Shown: positions 51,912 to 61,072 of the stretch, one piece after another
How the letters are laid out: each line of letters opens with the position of its first letter
Numbering within the stretch: the stretch's first letter is position 1
Source: Gramella sp. Hel_I_59
GTDB taxonomy: Bacteria; Bacteroidota; Bacteroidia; Flavobacteriales; Flavobacteriaceae
DNA length: 64,000 nt
Direction of reading: 5' to 3'
NCBI RefSeq assembly: GCF_006714895.1
Contig: NZ_VFME01000001.1
Span: forward strand, 1,674,001-1,738,000
Notes under the pieces: model-generated
What the model saw: only the letters and a program-made list of their open reading frames with translations
Databases searched by the model: none
What the model was told of the DNA's origin: nothing
Made by a program: the position numbers and the translations under genes

Positions 51912-51938
51912 ACCTGATTTAAATCAAACTTTACCATT

Positions 51939-52115
51939 ATGTTCGAATTCGATCAATACCTTGGATTTTTAGCGTTCCTTACGATATTAACGATGGGTTT
52001 CTGGCTTATGATCTTCCTGGTAGCTTTCGTTCCTTATTGGATCGGTGGGTCTGTTGGAGAATTGATCAAAGAAAAACGTGAAGCTCGTAAAAAAGCTAAA
52101 GCGGAAAAAGCATAA
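51939..52115 (+). CDS. Small membrane protein (58 aa), unknown function
   Basis: A short gene missed by length-limited gene finding. It begins MFEFDQYLGFLAF, forms one long hydrophobic helix or hairpin (about residues 7-36) and ends in a basic, alternating Lys/Arg/Ala/Glu helix (KEKREARKKAKAEKA). It has a perfect -7 element (51904-51911) and its own strong terminator starting one base after the stop (52116-52147), so it is transcribed as a single-gene unit. The N terminus probably faces the membrane and the basic tail the cytoplasm. I do not recognise the family. Confidence 0.78.
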   Translation: MFEFDQYLGFLAFLTILTMGFWLMIFLVAFVPYWIGGSVGELIKEKREARKKAKAEKA

Positions 52116-52147
52116 AAAAAAGGGACTTATTTAAGTCCCTTTTTTTA
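52116..52147. terminator. Bidirectional terminator after the 58-aa membrane protein
   Basis: A-run, then AGGGACTTA pairing with TAAGTCCCT (stem of 9 bp, 2-base centre), then T7. It lies between the 58-aa gene and the convergent receptor gene (stop 52168). Confidence 0.85.
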
Positions 52148-52167
52148 TTTCCTTTTATTCCAGATTA

Positions 52168-54729
52168 TTAAAATTCTCCTTCGTCATAATCTTCGTCATT
52201 TCTTCTCTGTTGACGCTGTTTCTTCTGATTAAACCTATAGATAAAGGATACATTCACTGCCTGACCTTGTCTCCATTGGAATTCACTGTCTTGTTCAAAG
52301 AATTCAGTATTCGTATAAGATGATCTCTTTCTACCATTTAGTATATCACTTACATTTAATGCAATGGTAGCTTTTTCATTCAGAATTTCTTTACTTAAGG
52401 CTAAATCTATAGAAAGGATACCATCCTGAGTTCCCTGAATTTCATCTGATGGTCCTCGATAAAAAGCATTAGTTTGCCAGTCAATTTTTAGCGGAAGTGT
52501 CACTTTTGAACTAAATCGCGCGAACCAGCTTGTGTTTTCGGTATTATAACTATCTCCATTAAATTCACCATCCAGCTTAAATCTAAAGTAGTTAAAGCTA
52601 CCATTTAATCTCAACCATTCGGCAGGATTGTATAATACCCCAAGTTCACCACCCATTCTATCGTTTGTCGCCAGGTTAAAAGGGATGCTTCTAATAACTG
52701 TTTGCGGAATTGTTTCTGGTCCCTCTTCAGGAAAATCAGGATTCGCAATCTGTATATCAATTTCCTCCTGCACTCTTTGAAAAGCATCAGTTTCTCTCTG
52801 ATAATAAACTGAAGAAGTTAAAGTAAGTTTCTCCCATCTTTTCAAATATCCAATATCAAAACTGTTTGAATACGCTGGTTGCAGATTTGGATTTCCCTGA
52901 AAAATATTATTTCGACTGCTTCTAGATGGAAACGGATTAATATACCAACCTCGAGGTCTATTAATTCTACGGTTATATCCAAATGTGATATTTTCTTCTT
53001 CCGCGATTTCGTAGATCACATTCAGTGTTGGGAACAAGCCAAAATATTTATTATCAAAATTTGTAGTAATATCAAAACTAAACTCTTCTCTTAATTCTTC
53101 CTGAGTAAGTTCAGAATCAATATCACCTTTTAGTTGTGTATGCTCAGCTCTTAATCCTAAAAGAAAACTAAAATCACCGAATTTAGTACCGTATTGTGTA
53201 TACCAAGCGTGAACATTCTCGTCATAGTCAAAAATATTAGTCTGATTACGATTCAAAATAAAATTATTACTACGGTCCTCTTGCAACAGTGAGTAATCAG
53301 TTACCTCATTTTCAAGGTTTCCTCGATACCCAGCTTCAAATTGCGAATTCTCTCCAATAGGTCTCACATAATCTGCCTGAAGTAAATACTCTTTTTGATC
53401 TTCAGTAGTTAAAGTTCTCTCTCTGGGGATGAAGATCTCTCCAACATTAGTAGTATTAAAATTAATTGGCTCTCGGATAAAAGCTTGTTGCTCTTCCTTA
53501 TCACGTTCAATTTGAAAGTCTGTAGTTAGTTCGTGTCCTTTGTTATCAAACTTATTTACATAATTAATGGAGAATTGCCAACTGTTGTCTTCTTCAACTT
53601 CATTTTCAAGACGTGTGGTTCCAAGCACCCTGTTTCCATCAAGAAAATAGTCGTTTACATTCGTAGTAAGATCTTCATCATCCCCAAGTCTATAGAATAA
53701 AGCTCCGGTTATGGAAGATTGTTCATTCAAATAGTATTCTATTCCTAAATTGGTATTGAAGCCTCTATTGATTCTATCATAATCTCTATCTTCAACATTT
53801 CGATCATATTGAAGACCGTCAAGAAAAGTATCCTCACGAGTATCAAAGTATCGAGTGTCGAAGAACGCTTCGCCCGGAGATTCTCTATATCTATAACCCG
53901 TGGTGGTGAAAAGATTATATTTATCGGTTCGGTAATTAAAGTTTGCGTTGATCCCTGCGTTGGCCGGATTACCACCATTAATTGTTAAGGAACCATTGAA
54001 TCCCAGAGTTTCCTTCTTTCTAAGAATAATATTAATAATTCCAGCAGTACCTTCAGCATCATATCTTGCGGAAGGTGAGGTGATAACTTCAACTCTCTCG
54101 ATAGCTTCAGCTGGTAGTTGGCTTAGAACATCTGTACTACCAAAACCGGCCATTGCAGATGGTTTACCGTTTATCAATATTCTTACATTCTCATTCCCTC
54201 TAAGACTTATACCTCCTTCTATGTCTACAGTGACAGATGGTACGTTATTTAAAGCATCGCTTACAGTTCCTCCGGCAGTGGTAAGATCTTTTCCAATGTT
54301 ATAGATCTTCTTGTCAAGTCTAACATCTACCTGGGTAGTTTCTGCCCGAACAACCACTTCGTCAAGATTTTCAGATCCTAAGCCAAGTAGAATAGTTCCC
54401 AGGTCCAGATCTGAATTTACATTTCGGTTCTTGAAGACTTTAGATTCGTATGAGATAAATTCAACCGTGATCGTATAGGTTCCTTCCTGAACCGTTATTT
54501 CAAATTCGCCATCTATATTGGTAACAGTACCATCTACCTTTGAAGGATCGTTGGTATTCTGAACTGCGACAGTTGCATATTCCAGAGGAACATTTAGCTC
54601 ATCGTCCAGAACCTTACCGGAAATGGTGTATTTTTTAAGAGGTGAAGGGCCCTGAGCATAAGATTTAAAACTCAGCAAGCCGATAAACAGGAATAGTAAA
54701 CTTAAGGTATAGATCTTCCGATTGGTCAT
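52168..54729 (-). CDS. TonB-dependent-receptor-like outer membrane protein
   Basis: An 853-residue outer-membrane receptor. Signal peptide (about 1-25, ending SYAQ), a carboxypeptidase-regulatory-like domain (about 34-112: YTISGKVLDDELNVPLEYATVAVQNT), a plug with VSDALNNVPSVTVDIEGGISLRGNENVRILINGKPSA, and an OMP_b-brl_3-type barrel. The C terminus is an unusual basic/acidic tail (KKQRQQRRNDEDYDEGEF) rather than the classic terminal aromatic strand. No SusD partner is adjacent, so it is not a SusCD pair; peptide, siderophore or other substrate is unknown. Stands between the terminator at 52116 and the small gene at 54841. Confidence 0.87.
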   Translation of the reverse strand: MTNRKIYTLSLLFLFIGLLSFKSYAQGPSPLKKYTISGKVLDDELNVPLEYATVAVQNTNDPSKVDGTVTNIDGEFEITVQEGTYTITVEFISYESKVFKNRNVNSDLDLGTILLGLGSENLDEVVVRAETTQVDVRLDKKIYNIGKDLTTAGGTVSDALNNVPSVTVDIEGGISLRGNENVRILINGKPSAMAGFGSTDVLSQLPAEAIERVEVITSPSARYDAEGTAGIINIILRKKETLGFNGSLTINGGNPANAGINANFNYRTDKYNLFTTTGYRYRESPGEAFFDTRYFDTREDTFLDGLQYDRNVEDRDYDRINRGFNTNLGIEYYLNEQSSITGALFYRLGDDEDLTTNVNDYFLDGNRVLGTTRLENEVEEDNSWQFSINYVNKFDNKGHELTTDFQIERDKEEQQAFIREPINFNTTNVGEIFIPRERTLTTEDQKEYLLQADYVRPIGENSQFEAGYRGNLENEVTDYSLLQEDRSNNFILNRNQTNIFDYDENVHAWYTQYGTKFGDFSFLLGLRAEHTQLKGDIDSELTQEELREEFSFDITTNFDNKYFGLFPTLNVIYEIAEEENITFGYNRRINRPRGWYINPFPSRSSRNNIFQGNPNLQPAYSNSFDIGYLKRWEKLTLTSSVYYQRETDAFQRVQEEIDIQIANPDFPEEGPETIPQTVIRSIPFNLATNDRMGGELGVLYNPAEWLRLNGSFNYFRFKLDGEFNGDSYNTENTSWFARFSSKVTLPLKIDWQTNAFYRGPSDEIQGTQDGILSIDLALSKEILNEKATIALNVSDILNGRKRSSYTNTEFFEQDSEFQWRQGQAVNVSFIYRFNQKKQRQQRRNDEDYDEGEF

Positions 54730-54840
54730 TATATAATTTTACCCTATGACCATAGGAAACCCACTTAGTTTAATGAACGAGGGTTAAAATATTGTTAAGC
54801 GTGAAATTAATTTTTATAAACAACTGCAGCTATTTGTAAA

Positions 54841-55209
54841 TCAGGATTTTCTGGTTAGCTGTTTATTTAAATGAATATATCTATCAAATTGATCCTCATT
54901 CATAAATTTTTGAAGTGATTTGTATTCACTCTTCTGGATAGTTTTCAATTTATTCACTTGCTGTCCTGTTCCTAAACTGGAATTAATGATCTCGTTCTTT
55001 TTGATAGTATATTCTATGATCGCATCTTCCAGAAGTTGCGTCTGGCCCAAGGTCAGGTTTAACTGATTTTTCCAGGTTAGAGCAAGCTCAGAGGCAATTT
55101 CTCTAATTTCTCTGCGATTTTTTTCATGAATATGGATCTGAGAGTATACGAAACCAGCTACTGCCGCAGCGGCCAGACCAATAATTGTAATCCTGTATTG
55201 TAGTTTCAT
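54841..55209 (-). CDS. Small membrane-anchored helical protein (Spy/CpxP-like shape)
   Basis: A 122-residue protein with an N-terminal membrane segment (about 6-24) and a fully helical remainder: a heptad-like region with EKNRREIREIASELALTWKNQL, then LTLGQTQLLEDAIIEYTIKKN and KSEYKSLQKFMNEDQFDRY. The second half resembles the LTxxQ-type helices of Spy/CpxP periplasmic chaperones ('L.L...Q...L.......K...'). No further motif. It follows the arsC-like gene by 11 bases, so it is probably co-transcribed. Function unknown. Confidence 0.72.
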   Translation of the reverse strand: MKLQYRITIIGLAAAAVAGFVYSQIHIHEKNRREIREIASELALTWKNQLNLTLGQTQLLEDAIIEYTIKKNEIINSSLGTGQQVNKLKTIQKSEYKSLQKFMNEDQFDRYIHLNKQLTRKS

Positions 55210-55220
55210 ATGAGTAGTAA

Positions 55221-55565
55221 TTATAGCAATTTATCAATTTCCGCAGCAGGTCTTCCAACTACTGCATTTTTATCATTTTCAACAATAGGTCTTTCGATCA
55301 GTTTAGGGTGTTCCACCATAATATGGATTAATTCATCCTCACTTAGATCTTTCCCCTTGTAATTATCTTTCCAGACCTTTTCTCCAGTTCGCACTAATTG
55401 AATAGGGGTATAACTTAATTTCGCTAGTAGCTGTTCAAGCTCTTTTGCTGAAAGTGGATCTTTAAGGTACTCCCTGATTACAAATTCCTTACCAGAATTC
55501 TTCAGAAGTTCGAGTCCTTCCCTGGATTTCTTACATCTTGCGTTATGGTAAATAGTGTATTTCAT
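55221..55565 (-). CDS. Arsenate reductase (ArsC family, glutaredoxin type)
   Basis: A 114-residue thioredoxin-fold protein of the ArsC/Spx family (start taken as the second Met, 55565). It begins KYTIYHNARCKKSREGLELL with the catalytic CKKS site (about residue 11), then VIREYLKDPLSAKELEQLL, and RPIVENDKNAVVGRP, which contributes the arginines of ArsC. An arsenate reductase is likely; Spx-like or other thiol roles are an alternative. No ars operon genes are nearby. Flanked by prfB upstream and the helical protein downstream. Confidence 0.88.
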   Translation of the reverse strand: MKYTIYHNARCKKSREGLELLKNSGKEFVIREYLKDPLSAKELEQLLAKLSYTPIQLVRTGEKVWKDNYKGKDLSEDELIHIMVEHPKLIERPIVENDKNAVVGRPAAEIDKLL

Positions 55566-55616
55566 CAAGTCTTAATATAAACATTTCAGATTAAACAATA
55601 AAAGCCTTAATATGAA

Positions 55617-56715
55617 CTAATCTTCATTTTTCTGTCCCATCATCATCAAAAAAGCTTTCAGAAAAGGATCAATAGCGCCATCCATTACAGCATCAACATT
55701 TCCGGTTTCTTCCGCAGTTCTAACATCTTTTACGAGTTTATAAGGATGCATCACGTAGTTGCGTATCTGCGAGCCCCATTCTATCTTCATTTTTGAGTCT
55801 TCGATCTCTCTTCGTTGGGCCTGTCTCTTCTGAAGTTCAATTTCAAATAACTGACTCTTTAATAACTGCATCGCCTTGTTCTTATTTTCAAGCTGAGACC
55901 TGGTTTCAGAATTTTCTATAACGATTCCAGTCGGCTCATGTCTAAGACGCACCGCGGTCTCTACTTTATTTACGTTCTGTCCACCAGCTCCGGAAGATCT
56001 CATGGTTTCCCAGCTAAGATCTGAAGGATTGATATCAATTTCTATAGTATCATCTACAAGTGGGTACACATATACAGAAGCAAATGAGGTATGCCGCTTG
56101 GCATTACTATCAAAAGGAGAAATTCTTACGAGCCTGTGAACACCGTTTTCACCTTTTAGCCAACCAAAAGCGAATTCACCTTCGATTTCGAGTGTAACGG
56201 TTTTAATTCCAGCTACATCACCGCCCTGATAATTGAGTTCCCTGATTTTATACTTTCGCTTTTCAGCCCACATCATGTACATGCGCATCAGCATTTCAGC
56301 CCAGTCGCAACTTTCAGTACCACCAGCACCCGCAGTAATTTGCAAAACTGCGCTCATGCTGTCTCCTTCTTCGGAAAGCATATTTTTGAACTCAAGGTCT
56401 TCTATAAGATCAAGAGCATCATCATTTCTTTTCTGAACATCTTCCGCAGAAGCTTCATCCTCTTTATAGAACTCGTAGAGAACCTCAAGATCTTCTACTA
56501 AAGTCTCGGCTTTTGCATATTCATTCACCCAACTTTTTTCAGCATTGACCTCTCTCATAATCTGTTCAGCCTTTTTAGGGTCATTCCAGAAGTCTGGAGC
56601 AAAGGTCTTTTCCTCCATGTTGGTTATTTCAATCTTTTTGGCATCAATGTCAAAGATACCTCCTTAACGCAACCAGGCGCTCTTTGAGATCTCTTATGTT
56701 CTCGGTCGTAATCAT
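55617..56715 (-). CDS. prfB: Peptide chain release factor 2 with programmed +1 frameshift
   Basis: Recognises UAA/UGA and releases the peptide. The open frame starting at 56618 lacks the first residues, but a second frame begins at ATG 56715 and encodes 21 residues ending in CTT, then an in-frame TGA (56652-56650). A +1 slip on CTT-TGA-C continues as [11 protein letters not shown] into the known frame, giving 365 residues. An AGGAGG element precedes the slip site by three bases, as in other bacteria. The body has the GGQ motif ([11 protein letters not shown]) for hydrolysis; the stop-codon recognition region is in the expected place. Autoregulation by RF2 level is therefore predicted. Confidence 0.95.
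56649..56667 (-). promoter_or_regulatory. Programmed +1 frameshift site of prfB
   Basis: Minus strand AAGGAGG-TAT-CTT-TGA-C: an internal Shine-Dalgarno-like element three bases before the slippery CTT-TGA. The TGA is the RF2-dependent stop at codon 22; low RF2 favours the shift and full-length synthesis. Confidence 0.93.
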
Positions 56716-56780
56716 ATGTTCGATTTGACGTAAAAATAGAATTTAGGGGTGTTTCGGGAAAGTATTTAACGAATAATTTT

Positions 56781-56788
56781 TAGCTTTA
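56781..56788 (+). promoter_or_regulatory. Candidate -7 element of the metalloprotease gene
   Basis: TAGCTTTA (one mismatch) ends 23 bases before the ATG at 56811. No clear -33 element. Confidence 0.4.
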
Positions 56789-56810
56789 GACGGCTTTAAA
56801 AAATCCATCT

Positions 56811-59198
56811 ATGCGCTACTTCTTATCTATCCTTCTGGCATTCAGTATATCCATGTCTATAAACGCACAGTTCCTTGAAAAAAAAGAGGATCTTAAATCT
56901 TATGACGGATTTTTTGATTTTCACTATAACGAAAATGAGGACGAGATCTACCTTGAAGTTGACAGCTTAAATACTGCTTTTTTATATACTCAGTTCTTAA
57001 CTACCGGAGTAGGATCAAATGACATTGGACTTGACAGGGGACAACTTGGTAATACGAAGGTTCTGGAATTTAGAAAGGCAGGTAATAAATTGCTATTAGT
57101 AGAGCCCAATCAAAATTATCGTGCAATCACTTCCAATCAGGCTGAAAAGAATAGTGTAAAAGAAGCTTTTGCAGAGTCGGTCATATTTGGTTTTGAAATC
57201 AAAGAGACTAAAGATTCAACCTATATCATTGATCTTACACCTTTTTTATTGGAAGATGCACATGGCGTTAGTGAGAAGCTGAAGAAAGGTAAGTTCGGAT
57301 CTTACAGCCTCGATAAGTCCAAGAGTGCTCTTAGCCTGGATCGAACAGAAGCCTTTCCAGAGAATGTAGAGTTTGAAGCACTTCTTACATTTTCAGGAAA
57401 ACCTACAGGAAGGACAGTAAATTCTGTAGTGCCTGATGCCAGTAATATTACCGTTAAGCAGCATCATTCTTTTGTCAAGTTACCAGATGATAATTATAAA
57501 AAACGTGCATTCGATCCCAGAAGCGGTGCGATTTTCATTTCTTACCAGGACTATGCAAGTCCGGTTTATGAACCAATCACAAAACGTTATGCGATACGGC
57601 ACAGGCTGGAAAAAAAGACACCAGATTCCTTAGTAAGCGAAGCTGTTGACCCTATTATTTATTATTTGGACCCGGGGACTCCGGAGCCTGTTCGCTCTGC
57701 GTTACTTGAAGGTGCATCCTGGTGGAATGAAGCATACGAAGCCATTGGGTATAAAGATGCCTTTCAGGTCAAAATGCTGCCAGAAGACGCTGATCCTTTG
57801 GATGTAAGATATAATGTGATCCAATGGGTTCATAGATCTACCAGGGGTTGGAGCTATGGAGCGAGCGTTGTAGATCCAAGAACTGGAGAGATTATCAAAG
57901 GGCACGTAAGTTTGGGTAGTTTGAGGATTCGCCAGGATTTTATGATCGCACAGGCGCTTTTGAATAAACCATTTGCGAAATCTGATGAGAATATTGAACC
58001 TATGATGAAACTTGCGCTGGCCAGAATTAGACAGTTGTCTGCGCATGAAGTTGGGCACACAATTGGTTTTGCACATAATTTTGCGGCAAGTACGAGTGAC
58101 CGCGCATCTGTAATGGACTATCCTCATCCACAATTCAGTTTGAAAAATGGTGAAATTTCTGCAGAAGATGTCTATGCTACGGGAATAGGAGAGTGGGACA
58201 AGGTTACTGTTCAATATAGTTATGCAGATATTCCGAAGGGAGAGAATGAAAGTGATTTTTTAAATGAGACTCTTGAAGAAGCTCAAAGAAACGGACTCAT
58301 TTTTATATCTGATGCTGACGCCCGGGCTGCAGGAGGAGCAAATGCATTCGCTCACTTATGGGATAATGGTAAAAACGCGGTTGATGAACTTGAAGATGTT
58401 CTAAAGATTCGCAAACAGGCAATACAAAACTTTTCAGCTGATAATATTAGAAATGGAGAGCCATTTTCAGTGCTGGAAGATGTATTTGTACCGCTATATT
58501 TTTTCCATAGGCATCAAACTGAAGCCGCAGTAAAACTTGTGGGCGGACTCGAATATGAATATGCAGTCAAAGGAGCGGAGAACTTAAACGTGAAAATTCT
58601 GGATGGTAATATTCAGAAGAAGGCGATTAAAGAGATATTGAAAACTTTAAAAGCTGAAGAAATCGCAATTCCGAAGGAAAAGTTGGAGCTATTTCCGCCA
58701 CGTGCTTTTGGATATAGTCGTGACCGCGAAAGTTTTAAAAGTAATACCGATGTTGCATTTGATATCCTGGGAGCTCCAGCGACCGCGGCAGGAATGACTA
58801 TGCAATTCCTTTTTCACCCTGCTAGAGCTGAAAGGTTAATTCAGCAGAAGGCAGTAGATAATAATAATCCAGGACTGGAATTTTTGCTGCAGGAAACTGT
58901 TCTCAATACGATCAAGTCAGCCTATATAGATGAGTATCTTGATAGAGTCCAGCAAACGGTAAATTTCGTGGTTTTTAAACACCTTCTAAATCTTGCTGTC
59001 AGTGATAAATCGACGAGCCTGGTAAAATCAATAGCGAACGCTGAAATTGATGGGCTACAACAATGGCTTCGGAAGAATGATTCCGCAGTAAACAGAGAAA
59101 TGCTTAGAAATATTAAAGAATTCAGGGAGCATCCAGAGCAATTTCAGTTGGAAATGAATATTCCAAAGATACCTGATGGTTCACCTATTGGTAATTAG
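56811..59198 (+). CDS. Zinc-dependent metalloprotease (DUF5117/DUF4953 type)
   Basis: A 795-residue exported protein. Signal peptide (about 1-19, ending INAQF); N-terminal DUF5117-like beta region (about 30-200); DUF5118-like linker; and the metzincin-type protease domain with HEVGHTIGFAHNF (HExxHxxGxxH, about 413-423), followed by a conserved ASVMDYPHPQ Met-turn. The C-terminal region is helical, without a T9SS sorting domain. Probably periplasmic or outer-membrane associated. The substrate is unknown. It has no operon partners; its stop is 16 bases from the convergent transglutaminase stop. Confidence 0.9.
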   Translation: MRYFLSILLAFSISMSINAQFLEKKEDLKSYDGFFDFHYNENEDEIYLEVDSLNTAFLYTQFLTTGVGSNDIGLDRGQLGNTKVLEFRKAGNKLLLVEPNQNYRAITSNQAEKNSVKEAFAESVIFGFEIKETKDSTYIIDLTPFLLEDAHGVSEKLKKGKFGSYSLDKSKSALSLDRTEAFPENVEFEALLTFSGKPTGRTVNSVVPDASNITVKQHHSFVKLPDDNYKKRAFDPRSGAIFISYQDYASPVYEPITKRYAIRHRLEKKTPDSLVSEAVDPIIYYLDPGTPEPVRSALLEGASWWNEAYEAIGYKDAFQVKMLPEDADPLDVRYNVIQWVHRSTRGWSYGASVVDPRTGEIIKGHVSLGSLRIRQDFMIAQALLNKPFAKSDENIEPMMKLALARIRQLSAHEVGHTIGFAHNFAASTSDRASVMDYPHPQFSLKNGEISAEDVYATGIGEWDKVTVQYSYADIPKGENESDFLNETLEEAQRNGLIFISDADARAAGGANAFAHLWDNGKNAVDELEDVLKIRKQAIQNFSADNIRNGEPFSVLEDVFVPLYFFHRHQTEAAVKLVGGLEYEYAVKGAENLNVKILDGNIQKKAIKEILKTLKAEEIAIPKEKLELFPPRAFGYSRDRESFKSNTDVAFDILGAPATAAGMTMQFLFHPARAERLIQQKAVDNNNPGLEFLLQETVLNTIKSAYIDEYLDRVQQTVNFVVFKHLLNLAVSDKSTSLVKSIANAEIDGLQQWLRKNDSAVNREMLRNIKEFREHPEQFQLEMNIPKIPDGSPIGN

Positions 59199-59214
59199 AA
59201 ATAGAATACTCTAA

Positions 59215-60087
59215 TTATTGTTGTTGTTGTTGTTGTTGTTGTTGTGCCCTAACGGTTACAGTGTATTCAGTTTCATTATTACCAGAAGAAAATACCATGC
59301 CTTTTAATGGAGGACAGTCTGTATAATCCTTGCCATGAGCAACCTTGATGTGATTCTCTGCGGCGATAAGATTATTTGTTGGATCAAAACCAATCCAGCC
59401 GCTATCAGGCAAGCAACATTCTACCCAGGCGTGCATTTGCGAATCTCCAAAATAACCATTTCCCTGGTGTAGATATCCTGATATATATCTGGAAGGAATT
59501 CCAAATTGTTTGGAGATAGCGATAAATAGATGTGTGAAATCCTGACAAACTCCTTGCTTATTTTTGAGAATATCGTTTAGATCTGTATCGATCCCTGTGA
59601 CATCGGTCTTAAAGGTAAAATTCTCTTTGATCCACGCATTTAAATTCAGTAAATTCTGAAAGAGACTAATTGTTTTATCAAACTGAAATGATACTTCTTT
59701 AAGTAAATTCGTTAGCTCTGTATCTCTAAGAAAAACGTCATGATTAGCTCGAAATTCAATCGATCTCAATCTTTCATATTCTTGTTCTGAAAATTCCTGG
59801 TTGATAGTTTCAAAGATATTTTCAACCGTTTTAGAAAGCTTGAATTCAGCTACAAATTCTATCTCACGGAATCTTTCTCGGGTGTTGATCCGATAGGTTT
59901 GAAAATCATACCCATTAATACTACTTTCTACAGGAATATTGAGGGAATTGGTGAAATCGCTGGAGATTATCTCCTGTGAGTCGTTATCTTCAGGAATTAT
60001 AAGGAATTGCCAAAGAGCTCCATTAGATTCATTTTCATACTTATTATTGGCAACATATTTTATGGTATAATCCAGCTTCATATTCAT
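59215..60087 (-). CDS. Transglutaminase-like protein with poly-glutamine tail
   Basis: A 290-residue cytoplasmic-type protein (no signal peptide; start 60087, or 60081). An N-terminal beta domain (bacterial transglutaminase-like N) is followed by the papain-like transglutaminase core. The catalytic Cys is in NKQGVCQDFTHLFIAI, the His in SQMHAWVECCL and the Asp in GFDPTNN. The protein ends in nine consecutive glutamines, encoded by nine CAA codons directly before the stop; this is unusual for the family. Last gene of the ATP-grasp, alpha-E, transglutaminase operon, 37 bases after the alpha-E gene. Bacterial members are often peptidases or amidases rather than cross-linkers. Confidence 0.9.
   Translation of the reverse strand: MNMKLDYTIKYVANNKYENESNGALWQFLIIPEDNDSQEIISSDFTNSLNIPVESSINGYDFQTYRINTRERFREIEFVAEFKLSKTVENIFETINQEFSEQEYERLRSIEFRANHDVFLRDTELTNLLKEVSFQFDKTISLFQNLLNLNAWIKENFTFKTDVTGIDTDLNDILKNKQGVCQDFTHLFIAISKQFGIPSRYISGYLHQGNGYFGDSQMHAWVECCLPDSGWIGFDPTNNLIAAENHIKVAHGKDYTDCPPLKGMVFSSGNNETEYTVTVRAQQQQQQQQQ
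59218..59244 (-). repeat. (CAA)9 microsatellite coding the transglutaminase poly-Gln tail
   Basis: Nine uninterrupted TTG triplets on the plus strand (CAA on the coding strand). Slippage in threes would change the tail length without breaking the frame. Confidence 0.9.
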
Positions 60088-60124
60088 TTCAAATTAAAAC
60101 TCAAATTAACTTCATTTTCTTTAA

Positions 60125-61069
60125 TTAATAGTGGAAATATTCATTCTGAAGTTTTAATCCAATTTCATTAAGATCATCCAGGATGTTTTGAATAAATGTT
60201 TTTAAATCTATTTCAATTTCTTCAATTACTTTAAATTGATATTTTGCTTTTACTTTACCTATAAGAAATGCTGAAGAATTTTTTCCAGGATGCTTCTCTG
60301 TACTCAAGACCATAATGTGTTTGTAGACCTGGTTCAAAGAATTCATGACAGATCTTGGACAATCGGTATTCAGAATTAGAAATTCCAGTGTAGTAATGCT
60401 AGTGGGTGTCTGCCTGTAAAACCTACGCATCATGTCGTACGATTCAGTACATTTTAGCAAAGTAGTCCATTCATAACTATTTCTTAGTGTATCACCATAA
60501 CTTCCCTGTGCTATCACTGCATCCTTATATTTCGAGTTAATGATCCTTATAACCTGCGTTGCTCTTTCAATATTAACTCCAAGCATGATAATGGCATAGA
60601 CTTCATCATGTAGTAAAGTTCCACGTATCTTACCTCGTAGAATTGAAACATGTTCTGCTACCTGAACGGTAAAGTCATACAGACCTCTTTTTTTGAAGTT
60701 ATCTACCGGATAATTCAGTACGAAATGGTAGAATTTATTAATGGACTCATATAATTCCGTAGAAATTAAATCCCGCGCGCTGTTGGCATTTTCTCTGGCC
60801 AGTTTCACATAATTGATAATTGAATACTGTTTATCGGGATTTAATGCGATATCAAATAATACTTCCTGTTCTTCCAACTGTTCATCATTTGTACTATAAT
60901 CATCTGCCATGAACAGCATAGACTTTAGCACAAATTGCCGGGATTGAGAAAGCTCATTGGGTGCATCCAGGGATGCGAAATAATTTACATTTAAATATCG
61001 TGCTATATGTTCTGAACGTTCGATATATCTACCCATCCAGAAAAGGTTATTGGCTACTCTTGCTAACAT
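60125..61069 (-). CDS. Alpha-E domain protein
   Basis: A 314-residue all-helical protein of the alpha-E family. It opens MLARVANNLFWMGRYIERSEHIARYL, which is diagnostic: the NxxWMGRYxER signature repeats in reduced form within the chain (LGVNIERATQVIRI). No membrane segment or enzyme motif. The family is almost always encoded with a circularly permuted ATP-grasp enzyme and a transglutaminase, as here (3 bases after the ATP-grasp gene, 37 before the transglutaminase). The complex is predicted to make or attach peptide-like products; the alpha-E part is thought to be a scaffold. Confidence 0.92.
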   Translation of the reverse strand: MLARVANNLFWMGRYIERSEHIARYLNVNYFASLDAPNELSQSRQFVLKSMLFMADDYSTNDEQLEEQEVLFDIALNPDKQYSIINYVKLARENANSARDLISTELYESINKFYHFVLNYPVDNFKKRGLYDFTVQVAEHVSILRGKIRGTLLHDEVYAIIMLGVNIERATQVIRIINSKYKDAVIAQGSYGDTLRNSYEWTTLLKCTESYDMMRRFYRQTPTSITTLEFLILNTDCPRSVMNSLNQVYKHIMVLSTEKHPGKNSSAFLIGKVKAKYQFKVIEEIEIDLKTFIQNILDDLNEIGLKLQNEYFHY

Positions 61070-61072
61070 AAA

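Noticed and set aside
56651..56658. Perfect TATCTTTG promoter-like motif upstream of the internal prfB start
   Set aside because: It is part of the TAT-CTT-TGA frameshift site inside the prfB coding region, so its match to a -7 element is coincidental.
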